Part shown: positions 1-6,710 of the stretch, piece by piece
Numbering within the stretch: position 1 is the first letter of the stretch
Layout: each line of letters begins with the position of its first letter
Source: Clostridiales bacterium
GTDB lineage: Bacteria; Bacillota; Clostridia; Oscillospirales; Oscillospiraceae
Reading direction: 5' to 3'
DNA: 64,000 nucleotides
Assembly (NCBI GenBank): GCA_004557735.1
Contig: SFFV01000003.1
Coordinates: 62,001-126,000, forward strand
Program-made: the position numbers and the translations under genes
The notes under the pieces: model-generated
What the model was told of the DNA's origin: nothing
Databases searched by the model: none
What the model saw: only the letters and a program-made list of their open reading frames with translations

Positions 1-202
1 GGCCGGTGCGCTTCTGCTTGCCGTGGACGGTCGTGGTGGTCACCTTAACGACGGTGACGCCGAAGATCTCTTCCACAGCCTTCTTCACTTCGATCTTGGT
101 GGCGTCCTTCGCCACTTCAAACGCGAATTTCTTGATGTCCAGGTCTTCCATGGACTGCTCGGTGATGACCGGGCGGATGATCACATCATAAACGCTCTTC
201 AT
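1..202 (-). CDS. rplW: 50S ribosomal protein L23 (partial)
   Basis: Ribosomal protein L23 of the large subunit, which binds 23S rRNA near the exit tunnel and forms part of the docking site for trigger factor and SRP (family knowledge). Only the first 67 residues are in the window; the gene runs off the left edge. The start MKSVYDVIIRPVITEQS and the later KVTTTTVHGKQKR stretch fit L23. Its ATG shares a base with the TGA of rplD (TGATG), which suggests translational coupling. The order S10-L3-L4-L23 is the standard S10 operon, so L2, S19 and others probably follow outside the window. Confidence 0.95.
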   Translation of the reverse strand, partial: MKSVYDVIIRPVITEQSMEDLDIKKFAFEVAKDATKIEVKKAVEEIFGVTVVKVTTTTVHGKQKRTG

Positions 203-822
203 CAGCAGTACACCTCCTCGATCTTGGCAAGGGCGGCCTTGTCGACCACGAGAGAGCGGGCCTTCATGATATCGTAGGTGGAGAGGACGGTAGCGATCGT
301 CGTCTCGACGCCGGGGATGTTGCGGGCGGACTTGATGACATTCTCGTTCACGGTCTCGGTGACGATCATGGCGTTCTCGGCGCCGAGCTTCTCGAGGAGA
401 GAAACGCAGGCCTTCGTCTTGATCTCGTCGAAGTTGAGACCGTCCACCACGAAGATCTTGCTCTCGGCCGCCTTGGCGGACAGAGCGCTCTTCAGGGCGA
501 TACGCTTTTCCTTGCGGTTCATGGTGTAGCGGTAGCTGCGCGGCTTCGGGGCAAAGGCGACGCCGCCGTGCGTCCACACGGGGCTGCCCTTGTAGCCGGC
601 GCGGGCACGGCCGGTGCCCTTCTGGCGCCAGGGCTTGGCGGTGGTGTAGGACACCTCGCCCTTGGTCAGAGCGCTCTGCGTGCCCTGACGGCAGTTGGCC
701 AGGTGGTTCTTGATCGCCGCATGAAGGACGACCTCGTTGGGCTCGATGCCGAAAACGGCTTCGGAGAGCTCAACCTCGCCGACCTGCTCGCCGGCCATGT
801 TGTAAAGATTCGCTTTAGGCAT
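202..822 (-). CDS. rplD: 50S ribosomal protein L4
   Basis: Ribosomal protein L4 (206 residues, normal length), a 23S rRNA-binding protein that lines the exit tunnel through a long loop. The RQKGTGRARAGYKGSPVWTHGG-type loop (here near residues 66-87, with the RQKGTGRARAG core) is the family hallmark. It lies third in the S10 operon: 19 bases separate it from the rplC stop, with a GGAGAG ribosome-binding site, and its stop overlaps the rplW start by one base. In gamma-proteobacteria L4 represses its own operon through the leader. Whether it does so here is unknown, but the long rpsJ leader makes the question reasonable. Confidence 0.96.
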   Translation of the reverse strand: MPKANLYNMAGEQVGEVELSEAVFGIEPNEVVLHAAIKNHLANCRQGTQSALTKGEVSYTTAKPWRQKGTGRARAGYKGSPVWTHGGVAFAPKPRSYRYTMNRKEKRIALKSALSAKAAESKIFVVDGLNFDEIKTKACVSLLEKLGAENAMIVTETVNENVIKSARNIPGVETTIATVLSTYDIMKARSLVVDKAALAKIEEVYC

Positions 823-841
823 AAATCAGACTCTCCTCTCT

Positions 842-1567
842 TTAGCGGTTGCGGGCGGAAGCCTTCTGCGGGTTGGTACGCGCGGAAGCCTTCTGCGGGT
901 TGACACTCGTGCTGACGCTGGCCTGCTTGACGATGAGCGTCTTGGCGGTGTTCTTGATGAACACGATGCCGCCCTTCGGGCCGGGGATGGCGCCGCGGAT
1001 GACGATCATATTCAGTTCGGGATCGACCTTGACGACGTCAAGGTTCTGCACCGTGACCTGCTCGGCGCCCATGTGGCCGGCGCCGATCTTGCCGGGAAGG
1101 ATGCGGCTGGGATCCGTGGAGGAGCCCATGGAGCCGGCATGACGGTGGACCGGGCCGCCGCCGTGGGTCATCGGGGTGCGCTGGGCGCCCCAGCGCTTGA
1201 TGACGCCGGCGTAGCCCTTGCCCTTGCTGATGCCGGTGACGTCGACCTTATCGCCCTCTTTGAAGGCGTCGGCCTTGACGACGTCGCCGACGTTCATCTC
1301 GTTGGCATTCTCGAGGCGGAACTCGTGCAGCACGCGCAGCGCGCCGACGCCGGCCTTGTCGAGATGACCCTTTTCGGGTTTGTTGAGCTTGCGCTCGGGG
1401 ACTTCCTCGAAGCCGAGCTGGACGGAAGCGTAGCCTTCCTTCTCCACGGACTTCTTCTGGACCACTTTGCACGGGCCGGCTTCGATAACGGTCACGGGGA
1501 CGACCTTGCCGGTCTCGTCGAAGATCTGCGTCATGCCGACCTTCTTGCCGATGATGGCCTTTTTCAT
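842..1567 (-). CDS. rplC: 50S ribosomal protein L3 with duplicated C-terminal tail
   Basis: Ribosomal protein L3, an early assembly protein of the 50S subunit near the peptidyl-transferase centre. The start MKKAIIGKKVGMTQIFDETG and the RTPMTHGGGPVHRHAGS region are typical. At 241 residues it is about 30 longer than many bacterial L3 proteins. The excess is a C-terminal tail that ends in two copies of a nine-residue unit (NPQKASART, NPQKASARN), encoded by an almost perfect 27-bp direct repeat around 855-902. It starts 147 bp after rpsJ with a GAAAGGAGC ribosome-binding site and is co-transcribed with the S10 operon. Confidence 0.95.
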   Translation of the reverse strand: MKKAIIGKKVGMTQIFDETGKVVPVTVIEAGPCKVVQKKSVEKEGYASVQLGFEEVPERKLNKPEKGHLDKAGVGALRVLHEFRLENANEMNVGDVVKADAFKEGDKVDVTGISKGKGYAGVIKRWGAQRTPMTHGGGPVHRHAGSMGSSTDPSRILPGKIGAGHMGAEQVTVQNLDVVKVDPELNMIVIRGAIPGPKGGIVFIKNTAKTLIVKQASVSTSVNPQKASARTNPQKASARNR

Positions 1568-1714
1568 TGGATTGCTCCTTTCAGGTTATTGGTCAGGTCG
1601 CATGGATCATACTGTCCGGAGGCTCCTGACTTGACCCTGCCTTCGTAAGGCGCGGGGTTCAATACAGATTTTGAACGCGGGGGTAATGCCGGGGAATAAA
1701 ATATAAGGTATATC

Positions 1715-2026
1715 TCAGAGCTTGATCTCGATCTCGACGCCGGCGGGAAGCTCCAGAGACATGAGCGCTTCCACGGTCTTCTGGGTGGGAGCGATGATGT
1801 CGATCAGGCGCTTGTGGGTGCGGCGCTCGAACTGCTCACGGCTGTCCTTATACTTGTGAACGGCGCGAAGGATCGTGATGATCTCTTTCTGCGTCGGCAG
1901 GGGGATGGGGCCGGAGACCTTCGCGTCGGTACGCTTGGCGGTCTCGACGATGGTCTCGGCGGCCTTGTCGATCAGCTGATGATCGTAGGCCTTGAGGCGG
2001 ATGCGGATCATTTTCTTTGCTGCCAT
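1715..2026 (-). CDS. rpsJ: 30S ribosomal protein S10
   Basis: Ribosomal protein S10 of the 30S head, also NusE, a partner of NusB/NusG in antitermination. The 103-residue product MAAKKMIRIRLKAYDHQLID... is full length. The frame is open further upstream, but the ATG at 2026 is preceded by TTGGAGGAAC at proper distance and gives the family N-terminus, so I use it. It is the first gene of the S10 operon and follows a consensus promoter by about 290 nt of leader. The 147-bp gap to rplC is longer than usual in this operon and contains an AT-rich stretch just after the stop. Confidence 0.96.
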   Translation of the reverse strand: MAAKKMIRIRLKAYDHQLIDKAAETIVETAKRTDAKVSGPIPLPTQKEIITILRAVHKYKDSREQFERRTHKRLIDIIAPTQKTVEALMSLELPAGVEIEIKL

Positions 2027-2312
2027 GTTTGTTCCTCCAAAACTTTCGTACTTAGGTGGTGGCGGCCACCCATTGGTACGGTGAGAAGTTTTCATCCACC
2101 GCGCCGTGCGTATCAGACCCGAACCGAAAATAGAACCGGCTCTCTGATGGCCGGTTTTTCTTCCCGTTCCGGCGATATACGCCTCTGCTGGCCGGGGATA
2201 CGATAAACTCTCAGCCGCCCGATTCACGGACATACTCCACGGAAGTTACCACCGTCAAACGATGCAATCTCCCGCTTCACCGCATAATACGCCCTGCTTC
2301 TTCGCACAGGCG
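2027..2312 (-). promoter_or_regulatory. Long 5' leader of the S10 operon
   Basis: No protein-coding gene is apparent between the rpsJ start and its promoter. The transcript would carry about 290 untranslated bases, including a hairpin at about 2132-2156 (7-bp AACCGGC/GCCGGTT stem). The length suggests post-initiation control of ribosomal protein synthesis, but I do not recognise a named leader class. Confidence 0.45.
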
Positions 2313-2319
2313 CTTCGTT

Positions 2320-2348
2320 AGAATAACAAAATCCCCTCTTATTGTCAA
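2320..2348 (-). promoter_or_regulatory. Sigma-A type promoter of the S10 operon
   Basis: On the minus strand TTGACA (2348-2343), 17-bp spacer, TATTCT (2325-2320). The -35 is a perfect consensus, and nothing but rpsJ lies downstream on that strand. Confidence 0.8.
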
Positions 2349-2419
2349 GAGGGGATAGACAAAAATATCAAAGTTTTTTTGGAGGTTTCTCCGAATTTTC
2401 CGGATACGGTAAATTTGTC

Positions 2420-3712
2420 TTAGCCGCCGTCGGTGCGGACGCTGAAATGCATGAAATCGCGGCTCGACTGCCACGTTCCGCCCCAGCCCCAGCCATAAGC
2501 GGCGAAAGCCTTCACAACGCTCCCGCCCCCGGCGATCGAGTACGGGCTCGGCTCGGTGAGCGAGCCGGCCCACTCGCTCTTATCGGCGCCGAGCGGCCAC
2601 CAGCCCTTCCCCACCGTGATCTTCACGGCGCCGTTTTCCCTGTCCGCAGCGCAATTCCAGTCGGGGTTGATGTCGATCGCCGCGCCCCAGGCGTGGCGCA
2701 GCTTGTCCGAGCAGCGAAGCCCACCGGCGGAGGCGATCGGGAATTTCTCCTCGTCCTCAAATATGCGCTGGAAAATTTCGTACACGTCCGCGGCGAGGTA
2801 TTTATGTACCGTAACCTTGAGCGTGCCCTGCGTTTTCGTGCCGTCCGGCTGAAGCTGCCAGACGTTCACGGTCACATCGCGCATAAAGGGCGCGGCTTCC
2901 TCGACGCTTTCAAAATACGTTTTGTTCTCATCGCCGAAGAGCAGCTTGTTCAAAATGCCGCGCGGCTCGTTGCTGTTGATGAGATAGCCGTTCTCGCGCG
3001 CCCAGATCATAAACGGCTGCATGCCGTTCGGCGCGTCGGCGAGACGGTAGGGATTGCTGTCGCTGAGATCGACGGGCGAGCGGCGGGCGGGGTCGAGCAG
3101 ACGCACCATAACGGCGCTCGCCTGCGCGCGGGTGAGCTTTCGCTCGCCGCAGAAGGAGCCGTCCTCCGCCCCGGCGGTGTTCTTCATGCCGTTGATGACG
3201 CCCTTGGCGTACACCTGCGCCACCGCGCCGCGGTACGCTTCCGGGATATACGCCCAGTCCGGAATCCTGCGCGCCGCGCCGTTCGTCACGGCCTCGGTCT
3301 CTCCGCGCACCTTGGCAAGGAAATTGCGGATCATCACCGCCATTTCGTAGCGCGTGGTTTTTTTCTGCAGGGCGTCGAACGTGCAGGGGATGTCCAGCCC
3401 CTCGAGCACGCCGTTTTCCGAAAGCATCGCCCAGTATTGCTCCGCCCAGTGCCTGCCGGGCAGCTCGCTTTTGTATGAGAGCGGCGCGCTCGCGGCGAGC
3501 ATCTTGATAAACTCGCTCCGGCGCAGATACCCCGTCGGACGGAACGTGCCGTCCTCAAAGCCGTTGACGATGCCCTTTTCGGCGCAGAGATCCACATACT
3601 CCGTATACCACTCGTCCGCCGGCACGTCCGGGAACGCGGCAAGCGCCGGCGCGGTGAGCGCCGGGACGAGCAGGCACATGCATAAAAGCGCTGCGGCGAT
3701 TCTCTTTCTCAT
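2420..3712 (-). CDS. SLH-domain protein with M15-type D-Ala-D-Ala carboxypeptidase domain
   Basis: Exported cell-wall enzyme of 430 residues. A signal peptide (residues 1-25, ends ALAAF) is followed by S-layer homology repeats (PDVPADEWYTEYV, GIVNGFEDGTFRPTGYLRRSE, later AQVYAKGVINGM) that anchor proteins to secondary wall polymers. The C-terminal third matches the M15/VanY metallopeptidase fold: SDKLRHAWGAAIDINP holds the first zinc His and the Asp, and DFMHFS near the end holds the last zinc His. The likely role is trimming D-Ala from peptidoglycan stems at the surface. It starts 39 bp after cdd with GGAGGAG before the ATG, so it is probably the last gene of the pgeF-SBP-cdd run. Confidence 0.85.
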   Translation of the reverse strand: MRKRIAAALLCMCLLVPALTAPALAAFPDVPADEWYTEYVDLCAEKGIVNGFEDGTFRPTGYLRRSEFIKMLAASAPLSYKSELPGRHWAEQYWAMLSENGVLEGLDIPCTFDALQKKTTRYEMAVMIRNFLAKVRGETEAVTNGAARRIPDWAYIPEAYRGAVAQVYAKGVINGMKNTAGAEDGSFCGERKLTRAQASAVMVRLLDPARRSPVDLSDSNPYRLADAPNGMQPFMIWARENGYLINSNEPRGILNKLLFGDENKTYFESVEEAAPFMRDVTVNVWQLQPDGTKTQGTLKVTVHKYLAADVYEIFQRIFEDEEKFPIASAGGLRCSDKLRHAWGAAIDINPDWNCAADRENGAVKITVGKGWWPLGADKSEWAGSLTEPSPYSIAGGGSVVKAFAAYGWGWGGTWQSSRDFMHFSVRTDGG

Positions 3713-3751
3713 AAATTTGCTCCTCCGCCGGTTCTGACGGCTTCGTATGAA

Positions 3752-4132
3752 TCAGAAATCAAAAAAGAACGGCATCATTTCCGAGAGCTTGTGGCTCACG
3801 AAGCTCCCGTCGCTCCTGGCGCAGAGCACGGTCATGTGTTTGGAAAACTCCTGCAGAAACTGGCGGCACGAGCCGCAGGGATAGCAGTATTCCCGGCTGT
3901 TCCCCCAGATGGCAATGCGGACAAAGTCGCGGCGGCCGCTGCTCACAGCCTTCACCGCCGCGGTGCGCTCGGCGCAGATCGTGTCGCCGTAGGCGGCGTT
4001 CTCCACGTTGCAGCCGGTGAATACCGTCCCGTCGCTGCACTCGAGCGCCGCGCCCACGGGGAATTTCGAGTACGGCACATAGGCGTATTCGGCAGCCTTT
4101 TTCGCCATGTCCATCAGTTCCTGATCGGTCAT
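3752..4132 (-). CDS. cdd: Cytidine deaminase
   Basis: Zinc enzyme that deaminates cytidine and deoxycytidine to uridine and deoxyuridine in pyrimidine salvage. The 126-residue product has the family layout: CNVENAAYGDTICAERTA with zinc Cys and catalytic Glu, then PCGSCRQ with the other two zinc Cys. The frame is open upstream, but the ATG at 4132 gives the classic N-terminus (MTDQELMDMAKKAAEYAYVPYS). It lies 31 bp after the solute-binding lipoprotein gene and 39 bp before the SLH-M15 gene on the same strand. Together with pgeF two genes upstream it suggests a nucleoside-salvage theme for the operon. Confidence 0.95.
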   Translation of the reverse strand: MTDQELMDMAKKAAEYAYVPYSKFPVGAALECSDGTVFTGCNVENAAYGDTICAERTAAVKAVSSGRRDFVRIAIWGNSREYCYPCGSCRQFLQEFSKHMTVLCARSDGSFVSHKLSEMMPFFFDF

Positions 4133-4163
4133 ATGCGTTCGCTCCTTTTCTTCCGCAGGGAGG

Positions 4164-5822
4164 TCAGCCGATGTGGACCGTCCACGCAGTAATATTATTG
4201 AATATGTCGTACTGGTTGGGCGACATACCGGAGATCGTGCCGAGATGGGAGATAACGTCGCGCGTCTCAAAGCACACCGGCAGGATCACCGTGGTCGTCG
4301 TGAGAAGCTGGAGCCAGTCGCGCACGGCCTGCGCGCGGTCGTCGTCCTTCGCGCCGAGATAGGCCTCGGTGAGCTGTTCGAGCTCGCTGTTTTCCCAGCC
4401 GCCGTAGTTGAGGGTGTTATCCTCCTCCCAGTCGCCGGAGATCAGCGTGAGGATGTTCCAGTCGCCGGTCAGAGCGACCTCGGCGAGATACATGTCCATG
4501 GGGATCTCCGGCTCCTCCTGATCCGCATCGATATAACCGGTGCGGAGCGCGGCAACGTAGTCTTTCCACGTCAGCTCGCGCAGATTGACGCTCAGACCGA
4601 CGGCTTCCATATCCTCGGCGATCCGGCGCGCCTCCTGCACCTTGGCGGCGTTGTCGGCGCAGACGGCGAAGTTGAGCTCAATATCCACCTTCATGCCGGA
4701 AAGCGCAAATTCCAGCATGCCGTCCGCGTCCAGATCGCGGCAGCCGCCGCGCTCGAGCTCGGTGAGACAGCGCGCGGGATCATAGGAAAACTGCGAGGCA
4801 ATATCGGTATCGTACAGCGAGCTGTTCGGATGGATCGGGAGCACCGTCGCCACGGCGTTGCCGTCGAGCGTGTCCGATACGATCTTATCGCGATTCACGA
4901 TCCAGTTCATCGCGTAGCGGTAGGCGTCGTATTGGAAGAACCGGCTTTTGCTGTTGAAGCCGATGAAGTGGAGGTTTGAGGTCGTGATCACGCGCTTTTC
5001 GTTCTTGCCGCCGTAGCCCATATTGTAGATGCCGGTCGGGTCGTTCACGACGAGATCGACAAGGCCGCTTTCAAACTCGGTGATCAGTTCCTCCATGCCG
5101 CGGTAAGCGCGCAGCTGCACCTCGTCCAGCGGGAGGCTCTCGCTGTTCTCATACCCGTCAAACTTCACGAGCGCCGTGCGGTCCTCGTTATACATGTACG
5201 GGCCAGACCCGACAGGGACTTCGTCGCCGACAGAGCCGGATTTGATGATCGGGATGCTCATGCGCTGCGGGAGCTGCGCGTTGTCCGCGCCCTCCGTGGC
5301 GAGATACACCTCGCCGTTAAAGGCGCTCGAATAGACGCGCCCGATCTGCATCTGCAGATTTTTGTGCTTCTCGCTCGTGAAGATGCAGGACACGGAATAC
5401 GCCACGTCCTGCGCGGTGAGCGTGGAGCCGTCGTGCATCTGGATGCCGTCCTTAACGCGGAGCACCCACACGCCTGCGCTGTCCTCGTTTTTGGAGTAAT
5501 ACCAGTCCGAGAGGACGCGCGACGTTACGTTGAAGTTCTCATCGACCTCGAAGAGCCGGTCGTACACGAGACAGTCCACGAGCTGATTGAGCGTGCTCTG
5601 CGTCTTGACGGGATTGAGGCTCTTCTCATAGTCGAGCGAGAGGGAGAACACGCTGTCCGCGGCGTCGCCGAAGGTGAGCGTCTGGCCGGATACGGTCGCG
5701 GCGCCCTCATCCGGCGTGGGGTCCGGCGTTGTCTCCGGTCCGGCGGCGGCTTCGCCGCACGCGGCAAGCGAGAAGAGCGTCGCCGCGGCGAGCAGCAGAG
5801 CGAAGATCTTTCTGTGTTTCAT
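4164..5822 (-). CDS. Family-5 extracellular solute-binding lipoprotein
   Basis: Predicted substrate-binding lipoprotein of an oligopeptide/nickel-type ABC importer (SBP family 5, OppA/DppA class), 552 residues. The lipobox LAAC places the lipid-modified Cys at residue 22, after a short charged N-terminus and hydrophobic core. The body has family-5 features such as a VLRVKDGIQMHDGSTLTAQDVAYS segment (core RVKDGIQMHDGSTLTAQDV). The start at 5822 has GAGGT upstream, 11 bp after the pgeF stop. No permease or ATPase gene is nearby, so it is an orphan receptor here and its ligand is unknown. Nucleoside-related neighbours hint at a salvage role, but this is weak inference. Confidence 0.85.
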   Translation of the reverse strand: MKHRKIFALLLAAATLFSLAACGEAAAGPETTPDPTPDEGAATVSGQTLTFGDAADSVFSLSLDYEKSLNPVKTQSTLNQLVDCLVYDRLFEVDENFNVTSRVLSDWYYSKNEDSAGVWVLRVKDGIQMHDGSTLTAQDVAYSVSCIFTSEKHKNLQMQIGRVYSSAFNGEVYLATEGADNAQLPQRMSIPIIKSGSVGDEVPVGSGPYMYNEDRTALVKFDGYENSESLPLDEVQLRAYRGMEELITEFESGLVDLVVNDPTGIYNMGYGGKNEKRVITTSNLHFIGFNSKSRFFQYDAYRYAMNWIVNRDKIVSDTLDGNAVATVLPIHPNSSLYDTDIASQFSYDPARCLTELERGGCRDLDADGMLEFALSGMKVDIELNFAVCADNAAKVQEARRIAEDMEAVGLSVNLRELTWKDYVAALRTGYIDADQEEPEIPMDMYLAEVALTGDWNILTLISGDWEEDNTLNYGGWENSELEQLTEAYLGAKDDDRAQAVRDWLQLLTTTTVILPVCFETRDVISHLGTISGMSPNQYDIFNNITAWTVHIG

Positions 5823-5833
5823 AAAGCGGTACC

Positions 5834-6637
5834 TCAAAGCATGATGACGGACGCCTGCGTGCCGCGGCGGCCCTTTGTGGCGCGGTGCGACCAGTAAACG
5901 TCCTGCATGCACATCGTGCAGTCCGGCGATACGTCGATATGCTCCGGCGCGAGACCGAGCTGCAAAAGTCTCCGGCGGTTCGTTTCCTTGAGATCGACGA
6001 GGAATTTCCCCTCGACGCCCTCTTCCGGCAGGCACAGGCCCCCGGCGTCGCTTCCGAGAAGAGCGCGCACCGCCTCCGGCACTTCCGGGCCGGTCTCAAA
6101 GCAGCAGCGCGATATGGCCGGGCCGATCGCGGCGCGGATGTTCTCCGCCCGCGCGCCCATGTCCTCCATGCATCGGACGGCGGCGCCCATCATGTCGGCA
6201 ACCGTCCCCTTCCAGCCGCTGTGCACGGCGGCGACAACGCCCGCTTTCGGATCGTGGAACAGCACCGGCACGCAGTCGGCGGTGAACACGCAGAGCGGCA
6301 CGTCTTTCCGGTCGGTGATAAGCCCGTCGCAGTCCTCCGGACGGCGCGGCAGCGGCGGAAGAGCGCGGTCTGCCTCCGTCACATAGCGCAGCGCCGTGCC
6401 GTGTACCTGCCGCGTGAAGCAGAAGCCCTCGGCGGGAAACTCCGCCGCGTCCCGGAAGCGCCGCCATAGAGCACGCACGCGCTCCTGCCGGCTCTCGCTC
6501 TCCCACTCGGGGTCGGGCTTGGAGCTGAACGGGAAATCCCCGACGCCGCCGAGCCGCCGCGAGAAGAGGTGCTTCGTGCCGGGCACGTCCGACGTGACCC
6601 ACTGGATATTGTCTTTTTCACAGAGTGTAAATGCCAT
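5834..6637 (-). CDS. pgeF: PgeF/YfiH-family multicopper-like purine nucleoside enzyme
   Basis: Member of the YfiH/YlmD (DUF152, LACC1-like) family, 267 residues. Members are reported to cleave purine nucleosides by phosphorolysis and deaminate adenosine, and in E. coli to keep wrong amino acids out of peptidoglycan precursors. The three metal ligands are visible: His in RQVHGT, Cys in TADCVPVLF, His in AVHSGWKG. IGPAISRCCFE is a further signature. It probably starts the operon with the solute-binding protein and cdd; a nucleoside enzyme beside cytidine deaminase agrees with salvage. The upstream 70 bp include an AT-rich stretch with TATACT that may be its promoter. Confidence 0.9.
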   Translation of the reverse strand: MAFTLCEKDNIQWVTSDVPGTKHLFSRRLGGVGDFPFSSKPDPEWESESRQERVRALWRRFRDAAEFPAEGFCFTRQVHGTALRYVTEADRALPPLPRRPEDCDGLITDRKDVPLCVFTADCVPVLFHDPKAGVVAAVHSGWKGTVADMMGAAVRCMEDMGARAENIRAAIGPAISRCCFETGPEVPEAVRALLGSDAGGLCLPEEGVEGKFLVDLKETNRRRLLQLGLAPEHIDVSPDCTMCMQDVYWSHRATKGRRGTQASVIML

Positions 6638-6710
6638 AGCCGATTCCTTTACGGGGTGTTGGAGGGGGCGCCTCCATATTTTTATATATAAATAGTATAC
6701 AGCGGTTTCC

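Noticed and set aside
2131..2158. Plus-strand terminator-like hairpin with TTTTTC in the rpsJ leader
   Set aside because: No plus-strand gene ends there; more likely part of leader structure, so not called as a terminator.
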